Assembly (NCBI RefSeq): GCF_900107745.1
Contig: NZ_FNRO01000002.1
Coordinates: forward strand, 372,001 to 436,000
Direction: 5' to 3'
Source of the DNA: Variovorax sp. YR216
Lineage (GTDB): Bacteria > Pseudomonadota > Gammaproteobacteria > Burkholderiales > Burkholderiaceae_C
DNA length: 64,000 nt
This document shows, piece after piece, positions 54,866-64,000 of this stretch (position 1 is the first letter of the stretch; each line of letters begins with the position of its first letter). The translations under genes were made by a program, and so were the position numbers. The notes under the pieces are model-generated. The model did not search any database. It was not told the DNA's origin and was given only the letters and a program-made list of their open reading frames with translations.

Positions 54866-56572
54866 GTGAAACGCAGCCCATCGCGAACCGAATCGGTCTT
54901 TGGAACAACCGCCGCATTGATGCTGGCCTTGTCGCTGTCCGCCTGCGGTGGTGGCGGCGGCGGAGGAGGAGGGGGCGGCTATATCCCTCTGACGTCCACG
55001 AGCGGCACGACGACCGATGTGAAGTCGGACGGCAGCAATGCGGTCAAGGCGTCCTGCGTCGGCTGCGCGGCGATCAACGACAGCACGTACGCAGGTTCGG
55101 GCACCGGCGTGTGGCAGGCGGCCAACGGTTCGTCCGTCCCGGTCGACACGCCACTTTCCATTTCGGGGCTGAACGGCCAGACCGTGACGCTGGTCTTCAC
55201 CAACGAAAGCACCACGGCTGAAGCGCTTCCGGGGCTGGTGGTGCGATCCAGCTCGGAAATTGCGACGACCGCCAACAAGGCGATGGTGCAGCAGCCCGCC
55301 GGCGAAGACGACGCGGCCAAGAACGCGATCCGTGAATTCAACCGCTCCGGCTTTGCCAAGTTGCTCGATCGGCAGTCGAAGAGCGCATCCGGCGCCCTGA
55401 AGTCGATGGCACCGTCGGCGTCCTATGCAGTCGCCGATCAGCGCAGCATCTTTCTGTATGACTACTCGCAGCGCACGGTGCAACTCGCGGCACAGCGAAC
55501 GACCACTGACGGCACCACGGTGAACGTGTGGGTAGAGACTGGTGAACTCGACCCGGCACGCGTGTCGAGCGCACTCGCCGCGCGGATGCTCGACAAGTTC
55601 GCCACGCAGGGCGGCATCTACGACATGCTGGTCCGTGTCGGCGGCCCGCTTTGGGGCGAGCACGGCATGAATCAGCTGATCGCCGGCAGCGGCCAGCCGC
55701 TGGACATCTTCATCGTCAACTTCAAGCCCGACCACCAGCCCTATGGCCTCGTGGGCTACTTCTGGGGCCTGAACAACTTCAAGACCGGCAGCGGCGACCT
55801 CGCCTACAGCAACGAATCGCTGAGCCTGTATCTCGATTCCGAGTCGCTCTACCTCGACGGCGAAAACGGCGTGAAGCAGATCGCCACCGTGATGGCGCAC
55901 GAAGGCATGCACATGCAGAACTTCTACCGGCGCGGCGTGAAGATGGGGTCGGACTACACCTTCGACACCTGGCTCGAGGAAATGTCCGCGCTGATGATGG
56001 AGGACTGGGCCAGCTTCAACATCGACCCGAGCCACAACGCGATCCGCGATTCGCGCTACCCGTACTACCTCAGCTACAACGGCGCCGGCAGCTACAACTG
56101 CGGCCTCACCGAGTGGACGCCGATGGGCGCCACCTGCGAGAGCTACGCCGTCACGGGCTCGTTCGGCGGCTTCCTCAACCGCCAGCTCGGGCTCGACTTC
56201 TACAAGGCGCTGCTGACGAGCAGTGGCGTGAAGGACTCGACCGAGATCCTCGACAAGGCGATCAAGTCGCGACGCCCCGATTCCGGCGTCGGTCAGGAAC
56301 TGCGCCGATTCGCCGCCGCATCGGCGGGGCTGATTCCGCTCGGCGCCGGCATCGCCGAATACAGCATGCCGGCGCGCAGCGAAGACGTGTTCAATCTGCC
56401 GGCCATCGACCCCGCGAGCCTCGGCAGCGGCAATCGCAAGCTGCCGCAGTCCGCGCCGTCGTTGCTGCAGGCGCTGGCCAGCTTCCCGGTGATTCGGTCG
56501 AACGTCGCGGGCACCTACAGCGAAACGGTGCGCGTGCCGCCGGGCACCACGCTCTCGGTGATCATCAACTGA
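54866..56572 (+). CDS. M30 family (hyicolysin-like) metallopeptidase lipoprotein
   Basis: The 568-residue product has a lipoprotein signal ending LSLSAC (Cys27), then a run of eleven glycines as a flexible tether, so it should be anchored in the outer or inner membrane. The zinc motif HEGMH starts at His345 in MAHEGMHMQNF, followed by a downstream Glu-rich helix TWLEEMSALMMEDWA, matching peptidases of the hyicolysin group. The GTG at 54866 follows AGGA. The substrate is unknown. It converges on the alkyl sulfatase (10 bases between stops). Confidence 0.82.
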   Translation: MKRSPSRTESVFGTTAALMLALSLSACGGGGGGGGGGGYIPLTSTSGTTTDVKSDGSNAVKASCVGCAAINDSTYAGSGTGVWQAANGSSVPVDTPLSISGLNGQTVTLVFTNESTTAEALPGLVVRSSSEIATTANKAMVQQPAGEDDAAKNAIREFNRSGFAKLLDRQSKSASGALKSMAPSASYAVADQRSIFLYDYSQRTVQLAAQRTTTDGTTVNVWVETGELDPARVSSALAARMLDKFATQGGIYDMLVRVGGPLWGEHGMNQLIAGSGQPLDIFIVNFKPDHQPYGLVGYFWGLNNFKTGSGDLAYSNESLSLYLDSESLYLDGENGVKQIATVMAHEGMHMQNFYRRGVKMGSDYTFDTWLEEMSALMMEDWASFNIDPSHNAIRDSRYPYYLSYNGAGSYNCGLTEWTPMGATCESYAVTGSFGGFLNRQLGLDFYKALLTSSGVKDSTEILDKAIKSRRPDSGVGQELRRFAAASAGLIPLGAGIAEYSMPARSEDVFNLPAIDPASLGSGNRKLPQSAPSLLQALASFPVIRSNVAGTYSETVRVPPGTTLSVIIN

Positions 56573-56582
56573 TCCGTCTCGA

Positions 56583-58562
56583 TCACGGCGTGACGATGTT
56601 GAAGTAGGGGTCGAAAGTCTCGACGTTGCTGAACACCGACGGCAGCGCCAGCGGATTGCCGCTGACCTTCACTTGCCCGGTCAGCACCATCTCCGGCAGC
56701 TTCTTGCCCTGCAGCAGCATCGCGAGGAAGGCCGGACGGGTGAGGGTGATCGTGGCGTCGGGGTTCTTCAGCACACGGCCCTTCGTGTTGTTGAGCACCG
56801 AGTTCGACAGTTCCAGCGCCCAGGTCTCGTTGAGGTCGGTGAAGACCATGCTGATGTTGACCTTCTTGCCGTCGGCCTTCTCGTGGTCGAGGCGCATGGC
56901 GATGAAGTCGAAGAGCAGCTCGTTGTTCATGCCGCGCACCACGTCCGGCCCCTGGCTCGACGTCGGCGGCCTGGTGACGCCGCCCCGCAGTTCGCGCGCA
57001 CCGGTGAGATAGGCGTTGCGCCAGGTGCCGGCCTCGGACTGGTAGCCGAGCTGTTCGAGCGCATCGGCCTGCAAGGCGCGCGCCGCCGCGTTGTTCGGAT
57101 TCGCGAACACGACGTGGTTCACCAACTCCGCCACCCAACGATAGTCACCCGCATCGAACGCCTTGCGTGCCGAGGCCAGCACCGCATCTTCGCCGCCCAT
57201 GGCCGCGACGTAGCGCTTGGCGGTCTCGGTGGGCGGGAGCCGGTTCAGTGTCGCCGGGTTGCCGTCGTAGAAGCCCAGGTAGAAGTTGTAGACCGCCCGC
57301 AGGTTGTGGCTGAGCGTGCCGTAGTAGCCGCGCGAGCTTGCGTCCGACGCGAGTCCTTTGGGGAAGAAGGTCGCATCGCCGATCTCGTCCATCACCTGGC
57401 CCTTGTTGGCGAGGTTCAGCGCCTGGTCATGCAGGAAGCGGTACGTGTCGCGCTGGTTCGCGAGGTACTGGCGGATGTTGTCGCCGCCCCAGGTTGGCCA
57501 GTGATGGCTCGCGAAGGCCACCTCCACGTCGGGAAACATGTCGATGGTCTCGTTGATGTACTTGCTCCAGCCGAGCGCATCGCGCATCTTCGCGCCGCGG
57601 ATCGTGTAGACGTTGTGCATGTGCTTCGTCGTCACTTCCGAGAGGCACAGCGCCTTCTTGTCGGGAAAGTAGAACATCATCTCCGACGGCGCTTCCGTGC
57701 CTTGCGCCATCTGGAAGACGATGCGCACGCCGTCCACCGTCATCTCCTGCCCGGTCTTGGCAATGATGTCGGTCGGCGGAATCAGCCCCGTCGTGCCGCT
57801 GCTGAGCGCCTTGCCGAGTCCGCTGCCGACGCCTTGCCGCTCGTTCGAATCGAGCCCCGCGCCGAACTGGTAGACGGCGCGCCGCGTCATCGCATTGCCG
57901 GCCAGCACGTTCTCGGCGATCGCGTTGTCCATGAAGCCCTCGGGCGCGATCACCTTCACCTTGCCGGCTTGCACATCCGCCTCGTCGACCACACCGCGCA
58001 CGCCGCCGAAGTGATCCACATGGCTGTGCGTGTAGATCACCGCGACCACCGGCCTGGTGCTGCCGAGCTTGTCCATCGCGAAGGCCAGCGTGCTGTGCGC
58101 GATCTCCGCGGTGAGCATCGTGTCGATCACGATCCAGCCGGTTTGGCCTTCCACCAGCGTCATGTTCGCGAGGTCATAGCCGCGGATCTGGTAGATGCCG
58201 TCGGTCACCTTGAAGAGACCGCGTGCGTTGTTGAGCTTCTCCTGTCGCCACAGGCTCGGGTTGACCGTGGCGGGCGCATCGCCCTGGATGAAGTCGAAGC
58301 GGCTCGCGTCCCACACCAGCTTGCCCTGCGGCGTCTTCACCTGTGGATCGGGCAGCGTGGCGATCAGGCCGCGCGTCGCGTCCTCGAAGTCGCGCTTGTC
58401 GTCGAAGGCCATGCTGCGCGCAACCGCCTGGTTGGCGCGCTCGGTGGCCGGCGTCGCGGGTTTCGGCGTGGCCGGTGCCTCGTCGTGCGTCTGTGCAAGC
58501 GCGCCGCAGGCCAGCGAGGACGCGATGAGAGCGGCAAGCACGCCGCGGATGGCTGTTTTCAT
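56583..58562 (-). CDS. Alkyl sulfatase, metallo-beta-lactamase type (SdsA1-like)
   Basis: Such enzymes hydrolyse alkyl sulfate esters such as dodecyl sulfate to alcohol and sulfate. The 659-residue product has a signal peptide (ending GALAQ). The metallo-beta-lactamase zinc motif is [10 protein letters not shown] with His179, His181, Asp183 and His184. [14 protein letters not shown] and SHHWPTWG follow. A C-terminal alkyl-sulfatase dimerisation domain and SCP2-like domain end the protein (about 530-659). It is the last gene of a leftward group with GMC and aldehyde dehydrogenase (42 bases after GMC). Substrate length is not known. Confidence 0.93.
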   Translation of the reverse strand: MKTAIRGVLAALIASSLACGALAQTHDEAPATPKPATPATERANQAVARSMAFDDKRDFEDATRGLIATLPDPQVKTPQGKLVWDASRFDFIQGDAPATVNPSLWRQEKLNNARGLFKVTDGIYQIRGYDLANMTLVEGQTGWIVIDTMLTAEIAHSTLAFAMDKLGSTRPVVAVIYTHSHVDHFGGVRGVVDEADVQAGKVKVIAPEGFMDNAIAENVLAGNAMTRRAVYQFGAGLDSNERQGVGSGLGKALSSGTTGLIPPTDIIAKTGQEMTVDGVRIVFQMAQGTEAPSEMMFYFPDKKALCLSEVTTKHMHNVYTIRGAKMRDALGWSKYINETIDMFPDVEVAFASHHWPTWGGDNIRQYLANQRDTYRFLHDQALNLANKGQVMDEIGDATFFPKGLASDASSRGYYGTLSHNLRAVYNFYLGFYDGNPATLNRLPPTETAKRYVAAMGGEDAVLASARKAFDAGDYRWVAELVNHVVFANPNNAAARALQADALEQLGYQSEAGTWRNAYLTGARELRGGVTRPPTSSQGPDVVRGMNNELLFDFIAMRLDHEKADGKKVNISMVFTDLNETWALELSNSVLNNTKGRVLKNPDATITLTRPAFLAMLLQGKKLPEMVLTGQVKVSGNPLALPSVFSNVETFDPYFNIVTP

Positions 58563-58604
58563 GGAGTCTCTGATCTTTGAAGGAGTGAAGTGGAGCAGCG
58601 CTGT

Positions 58605-60218
58605 TCAGGCTCGCGCATCGGCGCGGATCATGTCCGCCGCCTTCTCGCCGATCATGATCGTCGGCGCGTTAGTGTTGCCGCCGCACAGCGTCGGCATGAT
58701 CGAGGCATCGACCACGCGCAGTGCATCGACGCCATGCACGCGAAGCCGCTCATCGACCACGGCCATGCTGTCGGCCTGCGGACCCATCCTGCAAGTCCCC
58801 ACCGGGTGGTACTGCGTGTCGGCACGATTGCGGATGTCCTGTGCGATCGCCGCGCGGTCGTTCCGCTCCACGGGGTGCAGCATCTTTCCGCGCCAGGGAT
58901 CGAAGGGGCTCGATTGCAGGATGTCCATCTGCAGCTCCACGCCCTTCACCAGCAGTTCGAGGTCGCGCTCGTCGTCGAGGAACTTGGGGTCGATCAGCGG
59001 CGCGGCGTGCGGGTCGCGGCTTGCAAGACGCACATGGCCGCGGCTTTTCGGACGAAGCACTTCGATGTGGCACGAATAGCCGTGGCCGAGATGCAACTTG
59101 CGGTTGTGGTCGTCCACCATCGCGACGACGAAGACCATCTGCAGATCCGGCACGGTGACATCGGGCGACGAGCGGACGAAGGCGCCGGACTCTGCGAAGT
59201 TGGAAGTGATGAGACCGGTGCGCTGCTTCTTCCACTCCAGCATCGCGCCGACGATCTTCACGCTGCCGCGCATCGAGACGCCGAAGGTGGGCGAGGTGCT
59301 GGCGGCGCGATAGGCCTGCACATGGTCGATATGGTCCTGCAGGTTCTCGCCCACGCCAGGCAGGTCGTGCAGCACGTCGATGCCGAGCTCCTGCAGTTGG
59401 GCGCCCGGCCCGATGCCCGAGAGCATCAACAGTTGCGGCGAACCGAAGGCGCCCGAGCTCACGATGACCTCGCGGCGCGCACGCGCGGTGGCTTCCCGCC
59501 CTCCCGCGCTGTAGGCGATACCGACGGCGCGCCGTCCATCGAAGACGATGCGCGACGAGAGCGCGCCCGTCTTCACCGTGAGGTTCGGCCGCGACAGATT
59601 CGGCGTGATGTAGCCCTTGGCCGCGCTGCAGCGCTCGCCGTTCTTCTGCGTCACCTGGTACATGAAGGCGCCGAACTGCTCGGCACCGTTGTAGTCCGCG
59701 ACGGCCGGGATGCCGTTCATCGCGGCGGCCGCCAGGAATGCCTTGTTCAATGCGCTCGGGCTGCGCAGCTCGGCCACGTTGAGCGGCCCGCCGGTGCCGT
59801 GGAAGGGGCAGTCGTGGTGCGTCTCGTTGTGCTCCGCGCGCTTGAAGTACGGCAGCACTTCGTCATACGACCAGCCCGTGTTGCCAAGGGAGGCCCAGTG
59901 GTCATAGTCCCAGCGATGCCCGCGCACATAAAGCATCGCGTTTGTCGAACTCGAGCCGCCCAGCACCTTGCCTCGCGGCTGGTAGCCCTGCCGGCCGTTG
60001 AGTCCCTTCTGCGGCACCGTCTTGAAAGCCCAGTTCTTGAACGGCACCGGCAGCGTCGCTGCGACGCCCGCGGGCGCATGAATGAAGACGCTGTTGTCCG
60101 GCCCGCCAGCTTCGAGCAGGCAGACCGAAGCGGCCGGATCCTCGCTCAGCCGCGATGCGACGACGCAGCCGGCAGAGCCGCCACCCACGACGACGTAGTC
60201 GAATTCTTCGATGCTCAT
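58605..60218 (-). CDS. GMC family alcohol oxidoreductase
   Basis: An FAD enzyme oxidising alcohols, of the choline/alcohol dehydrogenase (AlkJ-like) kind. The 537-residue product has the FAD motif [42 protein letters not shown], and the catalytic end [10 protein letters not shown] and [18 protein letters not shown]. The ATG at 60218 overlaps the aldehyde dehydrogenase stop. Together with the neighbours it would oxidise the alcohol released by the sulfatase. Confidence 0.93.
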   Translation of the reverse strand: MSIEEFDYVVVGGGSAGCVVASRLSEDPAASVCLLEAGGPDNSVFIHAPAGVAATLPVPFKNWAFKTVPQKGLNGRQGYQPRGKVLGGSSSTNAMLYVRGHRWDYDHWASLGNTGWSYDEVLPYFKRAEHNETHHDCPFHGTGGPLNVAELRSPSALNKAFLAAAAMNGIPAVADYNGAEQFGAFMYQVTQKNGERCSAAKGYITPNLSRPNLTVKTGALSSRIVFDGRRAVGIAYSAGGREATARARREVIVSSGAFGSPQLLMLSGIGPGAQLQELGIDVLHDLPGVGENLQDHIDHVQAYRAASTSPTFGVSMRGSVKIVGAMLEWKKQRTGLITSNFAESGAFVRSSPDVTVPDLQMVFVVAMVDDHNRKLHLGHGYSCHIEVLRPKSRGHVRLASRDPHAAPLIDPKFLDDERDLELLVKGVELQMDILQSSPFDPWRGKMLHPVERNDRAAIAQDIRNRADTQYHPVGTCRMGPQADSMAVVDERLRVHGVDALRVVDASIMPTLCGGNTNAPTIMIGEKAADMIRADARA

Positions 60219-61702
60219 GATGTCTCTTTGCCGGAATGGGTGAGCGCCGGATCCGCGCTGCGCAGGTAGAACTTCAGCACCAGCCGTTGCACGAAGTTGC
60301 CGTAGGGTGGATAGAACAGGGCGATCGGAAAGAAGCGCTGGCGCTGGAACACGGTTCGCGCATGGGACAGCTCGCGAAAGCCCTCCACGCCGTGGTAGGT
60401 GCCCATGCCGGAGTTGCCGATGCCGCCGAAGGGCGCATCGTGGTTCACGACCTGCCATCCCCAGTCGTTGACCGCCACGCCGCCCGAGTGGGTGCGCCGC
60501 AGCAGCGCGTCGCGCTCGGCATCGTCGTGGGTGAAGCAATAGAGCGCGAGCGGCCGGGGCTTTGCGTTGATGAAGGCAATGGCGTCATCGGTCGTGTCGT
60601 AGGGAACCACCGGCAGGATGGGGCCGAACAACTCCTCCTGCATCACCCGCATCTCCGGCGTGAGCTGGGTCACGATGTGCAGCGGCATCTGGCGGCCTTC
60701 GCCGGCGGGTGCGGGCGCGCAGAGTTCAACGCGTGCGCCTTTCGCACGCGCGTCGTCGAGCACGGCCTGCATGCGCTGCCACTGCCGCGCGTTCACCACG
60801 CCGGTGTAGTCCGCGTTGCCGTCGGTGCGGCCGCCGTAGAAGCGCTGGAAGGTGCGCCGCACGCCCGCGATGAAATCGTCCACGCGCTCGCGCGGCACCA
60901 GTGCGTAGTCGGGTGACACGCAGATCTGCCCGCCATTGGTCGACTTGCCGTGCGTGATGCGCGTGGCCGCATCGGCGATCGGATAGTTGCGCGTGACCAG
61001 CGCGGGCGACTTGCCGCCGAGCTCCAATGTGACCGGCGTCAGGTTCTTCGCTGCCGTGCGCATGACGATGCGCCCCACTGCTGGCGAGCCGGTGAACACG
61101 ATGTGGTTGAAGGGCTGGGAGGTGAAGACATCCGGGTCGGCCAGTTCCTCGCCCACGACCGCCACGAGGTTCTCGTCGAAGACCTCGCCGAGCAGCCGCT
61201 TGAACACCGCGTTGGTGGCCGGCGTCACCTCCGGCATCTTGATCATCACGCGGTTGCCCGCTGCCAGTGCGGCAGTCAGCGGCCCGGCGGCCAGATAGAT
61301 CGGAAAGTTCCACGGCACGATCACGCCCACCACGCCCTTGGGCTGGAAGCGCACTTCGACCCGGTTGCTCAGGAACAGCAACTCGGTGGAGCGTCGGCTC
61401 GGCCTCATCCAGCGCCGCAGGTGCGAGACCGCGTGATCGATGTCGAGCACCGAGCCCAACAGGTCGAGCATCTTCGATTCGGCGTCGGCGCGATGGCCAA
61501 AGTCCCGGCTCATCGCGTCGGCGAGCAAATCCTGGTAGCGCTGAATCTGTCGCTTGAGCGACCTGAGCCATGCGCGCCGTTCGGCGGCGCTGGGACAGGG
61601 CTGCTGCGCAAAGGCCGTTTGCTGCGCCGCAAAAATGCGCTGCACGCGCTCGTGCACGGCGATGGCGCTTGCCGCGTGCGACTGATCCGTGGTGTCGTTC
61701 AA
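60215..61702 (-). CDS. Coniferyl-type aldehyde dehydrogenase
   Basis: An NAD(P)-dependent aldehyde dehydrogenase of the coniferyl aldehyde/fatty aldehyde group. The product has 495 residues if started at TTG 61702, which has AGGAG seven bases upstream; an alternative longer start adds a basic tail. Motifs include [46 protein letters not shown] and catalytic Cys in [12 protein letters not shown] hydrophobic C-terminal tail ([20 protein letters not shown]) is typical of membrane-associated fatty aldehyde dehydrogenases. Its stop overlaps the GMC start. Confidence 0.93.
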   Translation of the reverse strand: MNDTTDQSHAASAIAVHERVQRIFAAQQTAFAQQPCPSAAERRAWLRSLKRQIQRYQDLLADAMSRDFGHRADAESKMLDLLGSVLDIDHAVSHLRRWMRPSRRSTELLFLSNRVEVRFQPKGVVGVIVPWNFPIYLAAGPLTAALAAGNRVMIKMPEVTPATNAVFKRLLGEVFDENLVAVVGEELADPDVFTSQPFNHIVFTGSPAVGRIVMRTAAKNLTPVTLELGGKSPALVTRNYPIADAATRITHGKSTNGGQICVSPDYALVPRERVDDFIAGVRRTFQRFYGGRTDGNADYTGVVNARQWQRMQAVLDDARAKGARVELCAPAPAGEGRQMPLHIVTQLTPEMRVMQEELFGPILPVVPYDTTDDAIAFINAKPRPLALYCFTHDDAERDALLRRTHSGGVAVNDWGWQVVNHDAPFGGIGNSGMGTYHGVEGFRELSHARTVFQRQRFFPIALFYPPYGNFVQRLVLKFYLRSADPALTHSGKETS

Positions 61703-61841
61703 GGCTTGTCTCCTGGGGCACGTCTCGCGGTGCGATGCCGCGCCTGTCGCCACGGAATGTAGGGCCTGGCAGGGTCTGCGCCTAGGTTCAAGTTCGACAC
61801 ATTCGGGTGAAAATCTGCCAACCGTCCTGGTCCAGATCACC
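61703..61841. promoter_or_regulatory. Divergent region aldehyde dehydrogenase / araC
   Basis: About 140 bases between divergent starts should contain the AraC binding sites and both promoters. I saw no convincing repeat or -10/-35 pair, and the boundary depends on the araC start choice. Confidence 0.4.
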
Positions 61842-62972
61842 GTGCCAAAAGCAGTCCTCGGCGCAAGAATTCCCGCAACGCCCATCGTTGGCCGCTACAG
61901 CCACGACATGGACGCGCCGGCGCACAGCATGCTCGGGTTGACTGCCCTCACCGACGCGCTGGCCGAATGCGGCGTCGATGTCGCCGCGCTGTTCGTGGGG
62001 ACGGGTATCCCGCCGGAGGCGGTCTCCGACCCGCAGGTGCGCATCTCGCACCGGCAGAAGATTGCGCTCTTCGGCAATGTGCTGCGGCTCACGCCGGAGC
62101 CGGCCATCGGCCTCATCGCGGGAAGTCGACAGCGCATCTCCGACTTCGGCGTGTTCGGCTACGCGGTGCTCAGCAGCGCCACGCTGGCCGACGCGATCGC
62201 CTTCGGCATCGAACACGTGCGCCTCGCGGGACCGGTGCTGGAGAAGACCTTCCGCGTCGAAGGCAACACCGCGATCTTCGAGGCCCGCGACGTGATGGAC
62301 CTCGGCGCGCTGCTGCCGCTTGCGACGGAGTTCTGGTTCAGCTCGATCCAGGCGCTGGTCGAGCGCGTGCTGGAGCGCCAGTTCAAGGGCCAGCGGCTGC
62401 TGCTTCCCTATGCCGCGCCGGCCTATGCCGCGCGCTACGCGGAATTCCTGCGCTGCCCGGTGCAGTTCGATGCCGGTGTGATGCAGTGGCAGTTCGATGC
62501 GTCGCTGCTCGGCATGCCGCTGCCCAATGCGAACCCGATCACCGCGGACGCCTGCGCAAGCTTCTGCAGCCGCATGCTCGAAGACCTCGCGGGTGAGCCG
62601 GCGCTGGTCAGGTCCATCAAGGAAACCTGCCTCAACAACATGAGCGACCTGCCGCGCGCCGAAGAAATGGCCGAGCGGCTGCACCTTTCGCCGCGCACGC
62701 TGCATCGCCGGCTGGTCGAGGCGGGCACCAGCTACCAGGCCATCATCGATGGGCTGCGCGAGCGGCTTGCGATCGAGTTCCTCGAGCGCACGGACCTGTC
62801 GGTGGACGAGATCGCGGAGCGCAGCGGTTTCTCGGACGTGTCCAACTTCCGCAAGGCGTTCAAGAAGTGGACCGGCCAGACGCCGGCGTATTACCGTGAC
62901 TCACCCCCAGGCTCGCGCACTGCGTGTCGCTCTCCACCTCCTTCCAGGGGGCGCTCCCAGCGGCCCGGCTGA
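61842..62972 (+). CDS. AraC family transcriptional regulator (OruR-like N-domain)
   Basis: The 376-residue product (GTG at 61842; ATG at 61908 also possible) has an Arabinose_bd-type N-domain (LTALTDALAECGVDVAAL, ISHRQKIALFGNVLRL). The C-terminal double helix-turn-helix has MAERLHLSPRTLHRRLVEAG and LSVDEIAERSGFSDVSNFRK. The normal end is at WTGQTPAYYRD. The last 21 residues (SPPGSRTACR onward) are encoded by repeat copy D and are not part of the fold. Divergent from the aldehyde dehydrogenase, GMC and sulfatase genes, so probably their activator, induced by an alkyl sulfate or alcohol. Confidence 0.9.
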   Translation: MPKAVLGARIPATPIVGRYSHDMDAPAHSMLGLTALTDALAECGVDVAALFVGTGIPPEAVSDPQVRISHRQKIALFGNVLRLTPEPAIGLIAGSRQRISDFGVFGYAVLSSATLADAIAFGIEHVRLAGPVLEKTFRVEGNTAIFEARDVMDLGALLPLATEFWFSSIQALVERVLERQFKGQRLLLPYAAPAYAARYAEFLRCPVQFDAGVMQWQFDASLLGMPLPNANPITADACASFCSRMLEDLAGEPALVRSIKETCLNNMSDLPRAEEMAERLHLSPRTLHRRLVEAGTSYQAIIDGLRERLAIEFLERTDLSVDEIAERSGFSDVSNFRKAFKKWTGQTPAYYRDSPPGSRTACRSPPPSRGRSQRPG

Positions 62973-63001
62973 GCCGGTTCCGCGGGAGCCCTGGCTTGCG
63001 G
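62901..63001 (+). repeat. Structured intergenic repeat, copy D (over the araC 3' end)
   Basis: CACCCCCAGGCTCGCGCAC, TGCGTGTCGC, CCTCC/GGGGG-type hairpin and GGCCCGGCTGAGCCGGTTCC. Outer stem GCTCCC (62953-62958) with GGGAGC (62984-62989). Unlike other copies it overlaps the end of the reading frame; the araC stop falls inside it. Confidence 0.88.
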
Positions 63002-63814
63002 CTAGCGCTTCGTGACGACCACTTCGAGATACTCGCTCGGCACCACCAGCGAGTGGGGCCCTGCGCGGTTCATGTCCTGCAGCAGTGTCATCAGATCGCT
63101 TTCGAGGGCCTGCGCACCGTCGACCGGCAACGCGGCGAAAGCCTTGTGGACCGGCCCGTACCAGGTGCGGAACACCTCGACGAAGTGCGCCGCCGAGCGG
63201 TATCTGAAATTGAACATCCGCCGCGTCACCGAGATCGATTCGGCCTTGTCGCCGAAGAGCGATTGCAGATGCGATTCCACGCCCCATTTCGGCGGCGGCT
63301 GCACGCCCGCAGGCGGCGGCACATGGCGCCCCAGCGTCTTGAACATCTGGCCGATGAATCCCTCGGGTGTCCAGTTCGCCATGCCGATGCGACCGCCGGG
63401 CCGGCACACGCGCATCATCTCGGCGGCGGACTTCGCGTGATCGGGCGCGAACATCACGCCGAAGGTCGAGATCACGGCATCGAAGCTCGCTTCGTCGAAG
63501 GGCAATGCCTCGACGTCGGCGGTCTTGAACTCCACCTTCAGCCGCTCGGCGCGTGCACGCTCGGCGCCGCGGTCGAGCAACGCGGCGACATAGTCGGTCG
63601 AGGTCACGCGGCAGCCGCGCCGCGCGGCGGCCAGCGTCGCGTTGCCGTTGCCGGCCGCAACGTCGAGCACGCGCTCGTCCCAGCGCAGGTCGCAGGCCTC
63701 GGCGAGCATCTCGCCGACGATCTGCAGCGTGGTGCCGATCACGGCGTAGTCGCCGCTGGCCCAGGCCGCGTGCTGGCGTGTCTTCAAGGCGTTGAAGTCG
63801 ATCGGTGCATTCAT
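63002..63814 (-). CDS. SAM-dependent methyltransferase
   Basis: The 270-residue class I methyltransferase begins MNAPIDFNALKTRQHAAWAS, with the SAM-binding VLDVAAGNGNATLAAARRG, DVEALPFDEASFDAVISTFG and RVCRPGGRIGMANWTPEGF. The family resembles UbiE/Methyltransf_11-type enzymes; the substrate is unknown. The ATG at 63814 follows AAGGAG. It converges on araC with repeat D between. Confidence 0.9.
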   Translation of the reverse strand: MNAPIDFNALKTRQHAAWASGDYAVIGTTLQIVGEMLAEACDLRWDERVLDVAAGNGNATLAAARRGCRVTSTDYVAALLDRGAERARAERLKVEFKTADVEALPFDEASFDAVISTFGVMFAPDHAKSAAEMMRVCRPGGRIGMANWTPEGFIGQMFKTLGRHVPPPAGVQPPPKWGVESHLQSLFGDKAESISVTRRMFNFRYRSAAHFVEVFRTWYGPVHKAFAALPVDGAQALESDLMTLLQDMNRAGPHSLVVPSEYLEVVVTKR

Positions 63815-64000
63815 GGAAAGAGGCTCCTTGTGGACTGCGAACTGGATGGTGTGAGCGACCTTGCGGCCGTGCATGCACTGTGGCGCCTTGCGCCCGGATC
63901 CGTCCTGCTCGCGCGTCGCCCGTGTCTGCCCGATCGTCCGCATCTCGGGCGACACCGCCGTCGATGCCGGCCGATCGTCCGGGTCTCATGACTCTTCATC
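63815..64000. other. Upstream region of the methyltransferase at window end
   Basis: About 186 bases with no convincing gene on either strand. Presumably holds the methyltransferase promoter and the start of an upstream gene beyond the window; I saw no clear signal. Confidence 0.3.

Noticed and set aside
54910-54985. Phase-variable G tract in the M30 peptidase gene
   Set aside because: The glycine codons are mixed (GGC, GGT, GGA, GGG), so no long homopolymer exists for slippage.

Overview
The window is a GC-rich chromosomal segment from a motile betaproteobacterium. The best fit is Burkholderiales, family Comamonadaceae, and Variovorax-like is my guess. The basis is the FlhDC-headed polar-type flagellar cluster, a Bug/TctC tripartite tricarboxylate receptor, a Burkholderiales-type porin, and the folC-dedD-cvpA-purF-metZ-gltX order. 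No insertion sequence, prophage or CRISPR array is visible. The segment reads as core chromosome with some catabolic accessory genes.

Bases 1 to 26.8 kb form one large flagellar and chemotaxis region. fliG (cut by the window edge) and fliF run leftward, and fliE runs divergently. Then come fliC, fliD-fliS-fliT-fliK-like-fhlB, an AT-rich regulatory stretch, flhDC, motA-motB, cheA, a degenerate EAL-HDOD gene, cheR-cheD-cheB-cheY-cheZ, and flhB-flhA-flhF-flhG-fliA. FlhDC is the master activator and FliA (sigma-28) the late sigma factor. Sigma-28-like promoters are visible before fliC and cheR, and a weaker one before flhDC. No cheW and no receptor gene lies here. FlhF carries an unusual C-terminal extension of about 400 residues that resembles a catalytically dead Tn5/IS4-type transposase fold.

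Bases 26.8 to 32.4 kb hold a ribbon-helix-helix protein, a DJ-1/PfpI protein, a porin, an M20 amidohydrolase with a Bug receptor, and a divergent LysR regulator. Bases 32.5 to 44.3 kb hold tRNA-Thr, fbp, pepN, a HAD phosphatase, prfB with its programmed +1 frameshift, an alpha/beta hydrolase, an aldo/keto reductase, ybaK, plsY, a RidA protein, a retropepsin-like protease, yajQ and murB. Bases 44.4 to 54.1 kb hold argG, ppnP, a secreted Pro/Tyr-rich protein, an ArsC/Spx-like protein and the folC-dedD-cvpA-purF-metZ-gltX run. A tRNA cluster (Ala-GGC, Glu-TTC, Asp-GTC) follows at 54.1 to 54.5 kb.

Bases 54.5 to 64 kb hold a 53-residue membrane protein, an M30-type metallopeptidase lipoprotein, and a leftward operon (aldehyde dehydrogenase, GMC alcohol oxidoreductase, alkyl sulfatase) with a divergent AraC regulator. 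Together these could release an alcohol from an alkyl sulfate ester and oxidise it to the acid. A SAM methyltransferase closes the window.

A structured intergenic repeat of about 100 bp occurs five times, plus one related copy. It always lies just after, or over the end of, a gene on the same strand. One of its stems shows compensatory base changes between copies.
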